Translations under genes and position numbers: made by a program
The notes under the pieces: model-generated
Database searches by the model: none
Told to the model about the DNA's origin: nothing
The model's input: only the letters and a program-made list of their open reading frames with translations
NCBI GenBank assembly: GCA_039194665.1
Contig: JBCCVW010000009.1
Span: forward strand, 1 to 44,718
DNA length: 44,718 nt
Source of the DNA: JABSQH01 sp039194665
GTDB lineage: Bacteria; Actinomycetota; Acidimicrobiia; Acidimicrobiales; Ilumatobacteraceae
Direction of reading: 5' to 3'
Part shown: one piece after another, positions 1-10,096 of the stretch
Position numbering within the stretch: position 1 is the first letter of the stretch
How the letters are laid out: each line of letters begins with the position of its first letter

Positions 1-1
1 C

Positions 2-946
<945 letters not shown>

Positions 947-952
947 GGCTCC

Positions 953-958
953 ATGCTA
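953..958 (-). promoter_or_regulatory. -10 box of ftsH (TAGCAT)
   Basis: The hexamer reads TAGCAT on the minus strand and ends six bases before the ftsH ATG. This spacing would put the transcript start at or next to the start codon. No -35 box is obvious. Confidence 0.5.
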
Positions 959-992
959 GGGGAGCATCCACCGTTCGGCGTTGCAGTGCGCG

Positions 993-998
993 TACCGT
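993..998 (+). promoter_or_regulatory. -10 box of the DUF3499 gene (TACCGT)
   Basis: TACCGT ends nine bases before the ATG at 1008, a leaderless arrangement. It favours that ATG over the in-frame TTG at 981, which lies upstream of the box. Confidence 0.5.
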
Positions 999-1007
999 AC
1001 TGCGCAG

Positions 1008-1280
1008 ATGGCTCAGTGGCGGACCGGCATCATCGCCAACGATGTGTTGGCGGCAACGAACGATCGGCAGTGCTCGCGCACCGGGTGCTCGGAGACCGCG
1101 GCAGCGACACTGACGTATCACTACGACCGTTCCCAGGCCTGGCTCGATCCGTTGAGCGAACACCGTGACCCGCATTCGTACGATCTGTGCGAGCGTCACG
1201 CCGGGCGCGTGTCGGTGCCGCACGGGTGGCATCTCGACGACCGGCGGCATCGCGGCATCGGCGAATTGATCGCGGTCTGA
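1008..1280 (+). CDS. DUF3499 family protein
   Basis: This is a 90-residue protein with the DUF3499 pattern: RQCSRTGC near the start, a central LTYHYDRSQAWLDPL, then HSYDLCERH and a final basic PHGW segment. The Cys and His residues look like a small zinc-binding site (inference). The family is restricted to actinobacteria. In mycobacteria, as I recall, a member sits directly beside manB, and here manB lies about 4 kb downstream. Its function is unknown. The ATG at 1008 was chosen over an upstream TTG because of the -10 hexamer nine bases before it. No Shine-Dalgarno site is present. Confidence 0.85.
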   Translation: MAQWRTGIIANDVLAATNDRQCSRTGCSETAAATLTYHYDRSQAWLDPLSEHRDPHSYDLCERHAGRVSVPHGWHLDDRRHRGIGELIAV

Positions 1281-1297
1281 GGCCGCATCGACGCCGG

Positions 1298-1303
1298 TAG
1301 TGT
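1298..1303 (+). promoter_or_regulatory. -10 box of the CPBP protease gene (TAGTGT)
   Basis: TAGTGT ends eight bases before the GTG at 1312. It overlaps the other candidate GTG at 1300, so it argues for the downstream start. Confidence 0.45.
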
Positions 1304-1311
1304 CGGCACGC

Positions 1312-2079
1312 GTGGCCGATCCCATCCGCCGGGCCTCGCGGGTGACGCCGCCGAACCGTCGGCGCACACCGTCCTCGCCGATCCGCGTCGCGTCTGCCGC
1401 GCCGATCGACCCGGCCACCGCAGTCGTCACGTTCGTCGCCGCATGGCTCGCCGGCCAGGTGCTGTCGTCGATCGTCATCGCCGTCACCGGCGGCGACCCG
1501 ATTGACGAGGCGCCGATCGGCGTGCTTGCCGCTGCCCTGATTGCCGCATGGACCGCGCAGCTGGCCGGCATGTGGGTGGCCTCGAATCGCGCGGGCACGG
1601 GTGATCCACGTGTCGACTACGGCATCGAGATCGCGCCCGCCGACGCCATCGGGCTGGGCGTCGGCGTCCTCGCCCAATTGGTCGTCGTCCCGGTGATCTA
1701 CCTGCCCTTGCGCGCTGTGTGGTCCGACACCTTCACCGACGAGCGGCTCGAGCAGAACGCGCGCAGCCTCGTCGATCGCGCCGACGGCGCCGCATTGGTC
1801 GTGTTGTTCTTGCTCGTCGTGGTCGGCGCGCCGCTCGTCGAGGAGTTGTTCTACCGCGGGTTGCTGCAGGGGTCGTTGGCCGCCCGTTTCAATGACGCCG
1901 TCGTCGTGGTCGGCGTCGCTGCGGTGTTCGCCCTGGTGCACGTTCGCCCCGTGGAGTTCCCTGGGCTGTTCGTGTTCGGGCTGATTCTCGGGGTGTGTGC
2001 GCTGTACACGGGCCGGCTGGGGATGGCGATCACGGCGCACGTCGGCTTCAACGCGACCGGCCTGTTGATGGTTCTGTGA
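1312..2079 (+). CDS. CPBP family intramembrane metalloprotease
   Basis: This is a multi-pass membrane protein of about 255 residues in the CPBP (CAAX protease and bacteriocin-processing, Abi) family. The diagnostic motifs are EELFYRG (paired glutamates and arginine of motif 1), a histidine in FALVHVRPVEFPGLF (motif 2), and AHVGFN (motif 3), which together form the intramembrane metal site. Bacterial members have mostly unknown substrates; some process or immunise against peptides, and others affect protein prenyl-type processing or surface proteins. The N-terminus is basic and serine/proline rich before the first helix. A GTG at 1300 is also in frame, but the promoter-like hexamer overlaps it. 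It lies 30 bases after DUF3499 on the same strand. Confidence 0.88.
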   Translation: MADPIRRASRVTPPNRRRTPSSPIRVASAAPIDPATAVVTFVAAWLAGQVLSSIVIAVTGGDPIDEAPIGVLAAALIAAWTAQLAGMWVASNRAGTGDPRVDYGIEIAPADAIGLGVGVLAQLVVVPVIYLPLRAVWSDTFTDERLEQNARSLVDRADGAALVVLFLLVVVGAPLVEELFYRGLLQGSLAARFNDAVVVVGVAAVFALVHVRPVEFPGLFVFGLILGVCALYTGRLGMAITAHVGFNATGLLMVL

Positions 2080-2158
2080 CGTGTACGCCCCCGCTCGCTT
2101 TGCCATCATGATTGATCGCGCATGATCGTTCTCGGGAACGCCACCTGCGCTTGCTCGC

Positions 2159-4936
2159 ATGACCACTGACGACACGCTCACCGAGGCGCCCGAGATCGAA
2201 CCGTTCGACCGGCCGGCCGACGCGCTCGGCGACGGCGTGGTCGACGAGCTGGTCGACGACGAGTCCGCCGAGCCGACGACGGCGCAGCGTGTTGCCCGCC
2301 GGGTGTTCGCCCGCCCGATCGCGTGGTGGAATCGGCCGTGGACGACTCGGCGCGTGGTCGAGGTGCTCGTCACCACGTCGATTCTCGTGACGATGACCGT
2401 CGTGATGATGATGGTCGTCCACTTCAACCCCGTGTCGGGCAGCCGCGACCTCATCTTCGACGTGAACACACCCACAGGCGGCGACATGGGCGCCCACGTG
2501 TGGTCGCCGGCATTCCTGCGCGACAACTTCTTGCCGAACTTCCAGCTGTCTGGTTGGAGCATGGATTGGTACGGCGGCCTCCCGCTCTACCGCTTCTACA
2601 TGGTCACCCCGGCGCTGGCCATCGTTGGGCTCGACGTGCTGCTGCCCTACGGCGTCGCCTTCAAACTCGTGGCGATCTCCGGCCTGGTCACGTTTCCGCT
2701 GGCCTGCTGGGCGTTCGGGCGGCTCGCCAACTTCCGTCATCCGATCCCCGAACTGTTCGCCGTCGGCGGCGTGTGCTTCCTGCTCGACGAGAGCTTCTCG
2801 ATCTACGGCGGCAACGTGAAGTCGACGATGGCCGGGGAGTACTCGTTCTCGATCGCACTGACCTTGACCATGGTCGGTCTGGGCCTGTTGGCCAACGGGC
2901 TGCGTACCGGTCGCTTCCGGGTGTGGACCGCAGTGGTGTTGGCCCTTGCCGCCGTGTCGCACGGCATCGTTCTCATCTTCGTCGCGGTATCGGCGATCAT
3001 CTTCTGCCTCGTCTGGATCGATCGGTGGCGCCTCAAGTACGCGATCACCACCGGCATCACCACGGTGTTGTTGGCCGCCTGGTGGGTCGGTCCATTCCTG
3101 TTCGGCCACGAGTTCATGACCGACATGAAGTACGGGTTCCGCCCCGAAGGTGCGAGCGACTCGTTCTGGGACATGTTTTTCCCGCTGGCCGCGCCGCTCG
3201 ACTTCATCATCACCGGCTTGGCAATCGTTGGATTCGTGGCGATGGTGATGCGCCGCAACTTGAACGGCACGGCGATCGGCGTGATCACCCTCGTGCTGGT
3301 AGGGCTGGTGTACATCACCCGCGACAGCCTTCCAGTGATCGGACTGCTGTGGAACCCTCGGCTGTTGCCGTTCTTGTACTTGATGCGGTATCTGCTGATG
3401 GTGATCGGCGCGCTCGAGCTCATCACCTGGATCGTCAACGCCGCCCGCGGACGTCTGGCGTCGCAACGGATGAACACCTACGAGAACGCGGTCGCTGCCG
3501 GCCTGATCACCCTGTCGGCACTCGTCGTGTTCGGCTGGATGTACGAGACGCTGCCCTTCGACGGTCGCCGGACCGACGGCGACACGTCGGTGTACGCGTG
3601 GGGACCATTCCGCAAGACACCCGACGCAGGGCGTGCGGTCGCCGATGGCTGGGCCAGATACAACTTCACTGGTTACGAGAACAAACCGGCGTACCCCGAG
3701 TACTACGACGTCGTGTCGACGATGGGTGAGATCGGCGAAGATCGCGGCTGCGGGCGAGCGATTTGGGAGAACAACAGCGACAACGGTCAGTACGGCACGA
3801 CGATGGCGTTGATGCTCCTCCCGCACTGGACCGACGGCTGTATCGGTTCGATGGAAGGCCTGTTCTTCGAGGCCTCCGGGACGACGCCGTATCACTTCCT
3901 CACGGCGGCGGCGATCTCGGAGAGTTCCTCGAACCCGGTTCGTCAATTGCGGTACACGAACAATGATGCCGAGGTCGGAGTGCAGCACATGCACGACCTC
4001 GGTGTGCGCTATCTGATGGTGCGTACCGATGCGGCCAAGGAGGAAGCCGGCGCGCAGGACGAGCTGGTGTACGTCACCACCTCGGGTCCGTGGGACATCT
4101 ACGAGCTGACCAGCGCGAGCATCGTCGAGCCGCTGACCGTGCAGCCGGTGGTGGTCAATCATCGCAGCGGCGATCCCCGCGAGCGCAATCTCGAGCTGGG
4201 CACGTCGTGGTTCCAACGGCGCGACGACTGGCCCGCGATTCCGGCCGACGACGGGCCCGAGGCGTGGCAGCGCGTCGACGTCGAGATCGACCTCGATGCA
4301 CGCATCGGTGAACCAGACGAGCGCAGCCGCAATGTTGACTATGTGCTCCCAACCGAAGCGATCGAGGCGGTCCCGTTGCCCGAGGTGAACGTGACCGACG
4401 TCGAGATCGAGCAGCAGTCGGTGCGTTTCACCGTCGATCAGGTGGGTGTACCGGTGCTGGTGCGGGTCAGCTACTTCCCGAACTGGCAGGTCGAGGGCGC
4501 CGAGGGGCCGTATCGCGTGTCGCCCAACCACATGGTGGTGGTGCCGACCAGCGAAGAGGTGGTGTTGACCTATAGCCGGACCCCACTCGACTGGTTCTTC
4601 TACGCGCTCACCGCCATCGGCATCGGTTTGTGTTTCTTGTGGCGACGCCAAGGTGACGTCGCGTATCCCGCGGAGCGGCCGTACTTCGGCCCGCCGCCCA
4701 CGGATCCTGACGAAGACCGCCAATCCGTCGACCTCGGAGGCCCCGGCATTGGTGCCGCTCATGACGTCACCGATGCGCTCGTCGTCGACGATCCGGTCGG
4801 CGCGGGCAGTGTTCCCGCTGACGATCCAACGCCGGAGATTGGCGCTCCGCTGCCAGTCGACCTGGACGCGGACATCGCTACCGAGACCGGACCGGACACC
4901 GACCACCTCAGGGAACCGCGCGGATCCGACCCCTGA
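2159..4936 (+). CDS. Large membrane protein with 6-pyruvoyl-tetrahydropterin-synthase-related domain, GT-C glycosyltransferase-like
   Basis: This 925-residue integral membrane protein resembles the PTPS-related membrane domain seen in actinobacterial cell-envelope genes. After a cytoplasmic acidic stretch (residues 1-45) comes one membrane helix. It is followed by an extracytoplasmic loop with GGDMGAHVWSPAFLRDNF and SMDWYGGLPLYRFYM, which resembles the acidic first-loop motif of GT-C polyprenyl-phosphate glycosyltransferases. About a dozen further helices follow to residue 460. A large extracytoplasmic domain comes next (residues 465-810), then one more helix and an acidic, proline-rich cytoplasmic tail (830-925). 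A role in glycan assembly at the envelope is an inference; manB downstream would supply sugar phosphate. The ATG at 2159 is the best start, without a clear ribosome site. Confidence 0.72.
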   Translation: MTTDDTLTEAPEIEPFDRPADALGDGVVDELVDDESAEPTTAQRVARRVFARPIAWWNRPWTTRRVVEVLVTTSILVTMTVVMMMVVHFNPVSGSRDLIFDVNTPTGGDMGAHVWSPAFLRDNFLPNFQLSGWSMDWYGGLPLYRFYMVTPALAIVGLDVLLPYGVAFKLVAISGLVTFPLACWAFGRLANFRHPIPELFAVGGVCFLLDESFSIYGGNVKSTMAGEYSFSIALTLTMVGLGLLANGLRTGRFRVWTAVVLALAAVSHGIVLIFVAVSAIIFCLVWIDRWRLKYAITTGITTVLLAAWWVGPFLFGHEFMTDMKYGFRPEGASDSFWDMFFPLAAPLDFIITGLAIVGFVAMVMRRNLNGTAIGVITLVLVGLVYITRDSLPVIGLLWNPRLLPFLYLMRYLLMVIGALELITWIVNAARGRLASQRMNTYENAVAAGLITLSALVVFGWMYETLPFDGRRTDGDTSVYAWGPFRKTPDAGRAVADGWARYNFTGYENKPAYPEYYDVVSTMGEIGEDRGCGRAIWENNSDNGQYGTTMALMLLPHWTDGCIGSMEGLFFEASGTTPYHFLTAAAISESSSNPVRQLRYTNNDAEVGVQHMHDLGVRYLMVRTDAAKEEAGAQDELVYVTTSGPWDIYELTSASIVEPLTVQPVVVNHRSGDPRERNLELGTSWFQRRDDWPAIPADDGPEAWQRVDVEIDLDARIGEPDERSRNVDYVLPTEAIEAVPLPEVNVTDVEIEQQSVRFTVDQVGVPVLVRVSYFPNWQVEGAEGPYRVSPNHMVVVPTSEEVVLTYSRTPLDWFFYALTAIGIGLCFLWRRQGDVAYPAERPYFGPPPTDPDEDRQSVDLGGPGIGAAHDVTDALVVDDPVGAGSVPADDPTPEIGAPLPVDLDADIATETGPDTDHLREPRGSDP

Positions 4937-5013
4937 CCTGGTATCGGCGCGTTTCGCCGTATCGTGATCGTCAGAACGTGATGTTCGTCGGGCGGCCTGC
5001 GGGACGTCGCCGG

Positions 5014-5019
5014 TAGCCT
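5014..5019 (+). promoter_or_regulatory. -10 box of manB (TAGCCT)
   Basis: TAGCCT ends ten bases before the manB ATG. No ribosome-binding site lies between them, which fits a leaderless mRNA. Confidence 0.5.
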
Positions 5020-5029
5020 CTCGCGCCGC

Positions 5030-6403
5030 ATGTCGGTGCTCGATCAGATCGTCAAGGCCTACGACGTCCGCGGCACGGTCCCGGATCAATTCGATGAACG
5101 CGTCGCGCATGCGCTCGGGGTGGGATTCGCGACGCTGCTGCACGATCGTGAGCCAACGACCGATCGAGTGATCGTCGCTCGTGACATGCGTCCATCGGGC
5201 GAGCGCCTCGTGGCGGCATTCACCGATGGGTTGCTCGCCTATGGTCGCTCGGCCGTCGACATCGGCCTGGCGTCGACCGACATGATGTATTTCGCGTCCG
5301 GACGCTACGCCGCGCCGGGCGCGATGTTCACCGCGTCGCACAATCCGGCGGGGTACAACGGCGTCAAGCTGTGCTTCAGCGGCGCCCGTCCGGTGGGTGC
5401 CGACACGGGACTCGATGAAATCAAGTCGGTCGCCCAGCGGGTGCTCGACGGTGACGCCCCCGAGCCCGCCGCGACCGCCGGGGTGCGAACGGAGCGTCAC
5501 GACGTGCTCGACGGATTTGTCGATCACGTTCTTTCGTTCATCGATCCGTCGGCGATCGCTCCGCTACGGGTGGTCGCCGATACCGCCAACGGCATGGGCG
5601 GTTTGGTCGTGCCTGCGGTGTTCGAGCGGCTCGACGTGAAGCTCGAGGTGCTGTACGAGGAACTCGACGGCACGTTCCCCAACCATCCAGCAGATCCGCT
5701 GCAGCCGGCGAACCAGCGCGACCTGCGTGCCCGCGTGGTCGCTGGCGGGTTCGATGTCGGACTGGCCTTCGACGGCGACGCTGATCGAGTGTTCGTCGTC
5801 GACGAGACCGGTGCCGGGCTGAGCGGGTCGACGACCACGGCGATACTCGCCGCAGCAACGCTTCGTGAGCGGCCCGGGGCAACGATTCTGCACAACCTGA
5901 TCTGCTCCAAGGCGGTGCCCGACGTGGTTCGCGAACTCGGCGGCACACCGGTGCGCACCAAGGTCGGTCACTCGTTCATCAAGCAGACGATGGCCGAATC
6001 GGGAGCCGTGTTCGGTGGTGAGCACTCGGCGCACTACTACTTCGCCGACAACTACAACGCAGACAGCGGACTGATCGCATCGATGCTCGTGCTCGCCGAG
6101 ATGAGTCGCAGCGGCCAACCGCTGTCGACGTTGCGCACGCAGTTCGAGCGCTACAGCTCGAGTGGCGAGATCAACACCGAAGTTGCCGACGCCGCCGGCG
6201 TGATCGAGCGGGTGAGTGCGGCGTACGACACGTGTGCCCAGGATCGCCTCGACGGCCTCACCGTCGATGCGGGCGATTGGTGGTTCAACCTTCGGCCGTC
6301 GAACACCGAACCCCTTCTACGCCTCAACCTAGAGGCGGCCGACCGCGGGGCCTGCGACGAGCGAGTCGCCGAGGTATTGGCGATCGTCGCCGCCACGATC
6401 TGA
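5030..6403 (+). CDS. manB: Phosphomannomutase/phosphoglucomutase
   Basis: This enzyme of the alpha-D-phosphohexomutase family interconverts mannose-6-phosphate and mannose-1-phosphate (and often the glucose phosphates), feeding GDP-mannose and cell-envelope glycans. All four signature sites are present in 457 residues: the phosphoserine loop TASHNPAGYNG with the serine at residue 103, the magnesium loop DGDADR at residues 248-253, the sugar-specificity loop GEHSAHYYF, and the phosphate-binding RPSNTEPLLR near the C-terminus. The GEHS form is typical of PMM/PGM enzymes. The length is normal. The Trm112 gene follows after 24 bases, and mycobacteria keep manB in a similar neighbourhood. Confidence 0.94.
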   Translation: MSVLDQIVKAYDVRGTVPDQFDERVAHALGVGFATLLHDREPTTDRVIVARDMRPSGERLVAAFTDGLLAYGRSAVDIGLASTDMMYFASGRYAAPGAMFTASHNPAGYNGVKLCFSGARPVGADTGLDEIKSVAQRVLDGDAPEPAATAGVRTERHDVLDGFVDHVLSFIDPSAIAPLRVVADTANGMGGLVVPAVFERLDVKLEVLYEELDGTFPNHPADPLQPANQRDLRARVVAGGFDVGLAFDGDADRVFVVDETGAGLSGSTTTAILAAATLRERPGATILHNLICSKAVPDVVRELGGTPVRTKVGHSFIKQTMAESGAVFGGEHSAHYYFADNYNADSGLIASMLVLAEMSRSGQPLSTLRTQFERYSSSGEINTEVADAAGVIERVSAAYDTCAQDRLDGLTVDAGDWWFNLRPSNTEPLLRLNLEAADRGACDERVAEVLAIVAATI

Positions 6404-6415
6404 CGGCGCTGGGCA

Positions 6416-6421
6416 TAGGCT
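6416..6421 (+). promoter_or_regulatory. -10 box upstream of the Trm112 gene (TAGGCT)
   Basis: TAGGCT ends six bases before the ATG at 6428 and lies in the short gap after manB. The gene may therefore have its own leaderless promoter besides manB read-through. Confidence 0.4.
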
Positions 6422-6427
6422 CGGCGC

Positions 6428-6670
6428 ATGGCCCTCGCTCCACAGTTGCTCGAGATCCTCGCGTGTCCCGATGACAAGGGTCCGCTGTACTACCTCGAGC
6501 CCGAGGCTCTGCTGTACAACCCGCGGCTCCGGCGCAGCTACCGGATCGACGATGACATTCCGGTGATGCTGATCGACGAGGCGGCGACGGTCGACGACGC
6601 TGAACACGAACGCTTGATGGCACTCGTCGCGGAGCGCAACGTGTTACCGACGTTCGATCCGGGTCGGTAG
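6428..6670 (+). CDS. Trm112 family protein
   Basis: This 80-residue protein is of the Trm112/UPF0434 (YcaR) type, recognised by LLEILACPDDKGPL at the N-terminus and the central RSYRIDDDIPVMLIDEA segment. Eukaryotic Trm112 activates several methyltransferases; the role of the bacterial proteins is not settled. Only one cysteine of the usual zinc-ribbon set is visible, so metal binding is doubtful. In actinobacteria it commonly follows a phosphohexomutase gene, as here. The mannose isomerase and SIS-domain genes often found next are absent. Confidence 0.88.
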   Translation: MALAPQLLEILACPDDKGPLYYLEPEALLYNPRLRRSYRIDDDIPVMLIDEAATVDDAEHERLMALVAERNVLPTFDPGR

Positions 6671-6832
6671 TCCGTAGCGCCCGACTGCGACGCGTCGCGC
6701 GCCGCCGGTCAGCGGTGATCTGCGCGTTGTCACCACGCTCGGTGATGTTCGACTCAAGGTCGCTTGACGGAGTGCCGAAGATTCTGGAAACGCACCGGGA
6801 ACGTGTGTGCAAGCGCCCCAAATTTGTATGTC

Positions 6833-6839
6833 GAAGAGG
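6833..6839 (+). promoter_or_regulatory. Shine-Dalgarno site of the secreted repeat protein
   Basis: GAAGAGG lies five bases before the ATG at 6845. It selects this start over the longer in-frame start at 6764 and the second ATG at 6854. Confidence 0.65.
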
Positions 6840-6844
6840 TTACG

Positions 6845-8266
6845 ATGCGCTCGATGAGTTTCAAGCGAACGTCCCGCGCCCTGCTTGCGGTGGCCCTGCT
6901 CGGTGTGGGCGTGGCCGTGGCTGCGCCCGGTGGCTCGCCGACCGCAGGTGCCCCTGTGGCGTGCGCCACGCTCTGCGCCGGTGGCGAGTACCACCCCCTT
7001 TCGCCGGAGCGGATCTTCGACAACCGTGCGCCTGGCATCAACTCGGCGGTCGGTCCCAAAGCGACGTCGCCGGGCGGCAGCGAGTTCACTGTGCAGTTGC
7101 TCGGTGAGGGCGGCATCCCCGCCGATGCCGGCGACGTGCTGGCCGTCGTCGTCAACGTCACCGTCGCCGACGCCTCGCGTCGCGGCTCGCTCACGATCTT
7201 CCCGACCGGCCTCGCCGATGGCGGCGCCGGCGAGTCCTCGTTGGTCAACTATCTCCCCGGTCGAAACACCCCGAACCTGGCGATCGCCGGTGTGGGCAAC
7301 GATGGCACCGCCACGGTGCGGTTGACCACGCCGTCGGGTGCGGGCACCGCCAACGTGGCGATCGATGTGTTCGGCTGGATCTCCACCTCGAACAACGACG
7401 ATCGGGGGGCCCGGCTGATCACTGCGGGCCCCGGTCGCATCTACGACAGTCGCCAGACTGGCGGGGCTCTGGGGCCTGACAGCTCGCGCGCAGTGCCGGT
7501 GCGCGGCGCCGATTCGCCCGAGCAGGCCGACGTCGTTCCCGACCGGACGTCGATCACCGGCGTGATGATCAACCTCACGGCGATCAACCGCGAGCCGGGA
7601 AGCGCCAACACGAACCTCGCGGTCACACCCACTCCGCTACCCGCCGGTACGCAGGCGTCGACATCGAACATCAACGTGATTCCGGGCCTCGTGAAGGCCA
7701 ACTTGGCCATCGTGCCCATCGGTCCCGATGGCCAGATTCATGTGAAGAACCGCAACGGCAACATCCACTTTGCGATCGATGTGCTCGGCTACCTCGAAAC
7801 CGGCGCTTCGGTCGACACGCGCGAGGGTCGCATCATCCCGCTCGACGCTCCGTTCCGTGCATTCGATACCCGCGACGCTGCATTCGGCAACGTGCCGCTC
7901 GGTTTCGGCAGCGCTGAAGACTGGAGCTTCAAGGCCTTCGCCGAGTCGGTCACGATGCCGTCAGGCGGGGCGTCGATCCCCGTCGGCAACCAACAGGCAC
8001 TGATCGGCAACGTCACCGGCACGGGTCTCGAGCGGCTGTTCGCCACAGTGCCCGTCACGACGTTCATCTCCGCCTACCCGGGCGGGACCGAGCGGAGCGA
8101 GACGTCGATCATCAACGTGCCCGAAGGCGAGAACGTGCCGAACATGACGCTGTTGAGCTACGGCACGAACGAGGCCGGTGATGATCCGTATGTGGTGCGG
8201 ATGTACAACCACAACGGCAGCATCCACTACCTCCTCGACGTCTACGCCGTCGTCCTCGACGATTGA
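6845..8266 (+). CDS. Secreted protein with three repeated beta-rich modules
   Basis: This is an exported protein of 473 residues. A basic start and a hydrophobic stretch (ALLAVALLGVGVAVA) form a signal peptide with cleavage probably near residue 30-36. Three diverged copies of one module of about 140-160 residues follow. Each opens with a P-x-R-x-(F/Y)-D-x-R type motif (ERIFDNR, GRIYDSR, FRAFDTR). Each then carries an N-(V/L/I)-T or GNVTGTG segment, a Pro/Thr-rich stretch and an Asn-(L/M)-(A/T) strand, and closes with an IDVFGW / IDVLGY / LDVYAV strand. Similar modules occur in cell-surface proteins of Acidimicrobiia and Streptomyces; a surface or adhesion role is an inference. No catalytic motif is seen. 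A strong hairpin follows the stop codon. Confidence 0.72.
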   Translation: MRSMSFKRTSRALLAVALLGVGVAVAAPGGSPTAGAPVACATLCAGGEYHPLSPERIFDNRAPGINSAVGPKATSPGGSEFTVQLLGEGGIPADAGDVLAVVVNVTVADASRRGSLTIFPTGLADGGAGESSLVNYLPGRNTPNLAIAGVGNDGTATVRLTTPSGAGTANVAIDVFGWISTSNNDDRGARLITAGPGRIYDSRQTGGALGPDSSRAVPVRGADSPEQADVVPDRTSITGVMINLTAINREPGSANTNLAVTPTPLPAGTQASTSNINVIPGLVKANLAIVPIGPDGQIHVKNRNGNIHFAIDVLGYLETGASVDTREGRIIPLDAPFRAFDTRDAAFGNVPLGFGSAEDWSFKAFAESVTMPSGGASIPVGNQQALIGNVTGTGLERLFATVPVTTFISAYPGGTERSETSIINVPEGENVPNMTLLSYGTNEAGDDPYVVRMYNHNGSIHYLLDVYAVVLDD

Positions 8267-8277
8267 CGCACAAATCC

Positions 8278-8312
8278 TGTCGATTCCCGGCGCATCGCGC
8301 CGGAATTCGACA
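8278..8312 (+). terminator. Terminator-like hairpin after the secreted protein gene
   Basis: A seven-base-pair GC stem (CCGGCGC/GCGCCGG, loop ATC) is extended by a lower stem TGTCGA/TCGACA across a small internal loop with one T-A pair. It is followed by CTATTT rather than a full T-tract. It lies 12 bases after the stop codon and separates this gene from ahcY. Confidence 0.55.
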
Positions 8313-8342
8313 CTATTTCGGGGTTGGTGTCGCTGAGTCGCG

Positions 8343-8348
8343 TACACT
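8343..8348 (+). promoter_or_regulatory. Probable -10 box of ahcY (TACACT)
   Basis: TACACT lies between the terminator-like hairpin and the structured leader. A start about seven bases downstream would give a leader of roughly 100 bases, unlike most genes here. No well-spaced -35 box was found. Confidence 0.4.
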
Positions 8349-8352
8349 AAAG

Positions 8353-8442
8353 AGCCCTCCGGGCTGATCTGATCGGTGCCTGAAGGCCCCGGCCCGGGCC
8401 GCAACCGCTACGAGAACGTCTCCGCGCCGCGTGCGCCGGAGA
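8353..8442 (+). promoter_or_regulatory. Structured ahcY leader, possible SAM/SAH-responsive RNA
   Basis: Three potential stems lie in the leader: AGCCC/GGGCT (8353-8365); an arm at 8374-8407 where CGGU pairs with ACCG around an inner GGCCC/GGGCC stem; and TCTCCG/CGGAGA (8419-8442). In the middle arm the unpaired GCCUGAA and GCA flank the inner stem, recalling the UGAAG...GCAACC kink-turn arm of SAM-I/SAM-IV riboswitches. The third stem ends just before the Shine-Dalgarno site GGTGAGG (8446-8452). No closing P1 helix was found, so the assignment is speculative. Confidence 0.32.
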
Positions 8443-8458
8443 GATGGTGAGGTCCGTC

Positions 8459-9940
<1,482 letters not shown>

Positions 9941-10034
9941 CGTCGACATCGGCTGCACGAGCCCCCGTCACAGCACGTCGACGGGCGATTCCCATCGATG
10001 TGCGCCCCGATTTCCCGACCCGCGCGCGTACGGC

Positions 10035-10040
10035 TAACAT
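10035..10040 (+). promoter_or_regulatory. Probable -10 box of the peptide importer operon (TAACAT)
   Basis: TAACAT lies 56 bases before the substrate-binding protein ATG. It would give a leader of about 50 bases holding the hairpin at 10058-10078 and a Shine-Dalgarno site. Confidence 0.4.
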
Positions 10041-10057
10041 CACCTCGCAATGTGACT

Positions 10058-10078
10058 GCGGGCACACCTGGTGCCCGC
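10058..10078 (+). promoter_or_regulatory. Hairpin in the leader of the peptide importer operon
   Basis: A perfect eight-base-pair stem, GCGGGCAC/GTGCCCGC with loop ACCTG, ends seven bases before the Shine-Dalgarno sequence TAGGGGGA. No T-tract follows, so it is not a plain terminator. It may stabilise the message or bind a regulator (inference). Confidence 0.45.
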
Positions 10079-10096
10079 TCGAGTTAGGGGGAACCA

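Noticed and set aside
2048..5527. A 1159-codon open frame on the minus strand
   Set aside because: It lies antisense to the membrane protein and manB genes, is rich in His/Arg/Asp/Gln without domains, and is a typical shadow frame of GC-rich codons. The plus-strand genes carry clear family motifs.
8353..8458. Classical SAH riboswitch before ahcY
   Set aside because: The conserved GAGGAGCGCUGC / CCAGGCUCG / AACGGCGCUCA elements of the known SAH class are not present. Only a weak SAM-I/IV-like arm is seen.
10050..10055. ATGTGA start-stop just downstream of the importer -10 box
   Set aside because: It would fit a leaderless minimal frame, but a six-base match is expected by chance and nothing else supports regulation.
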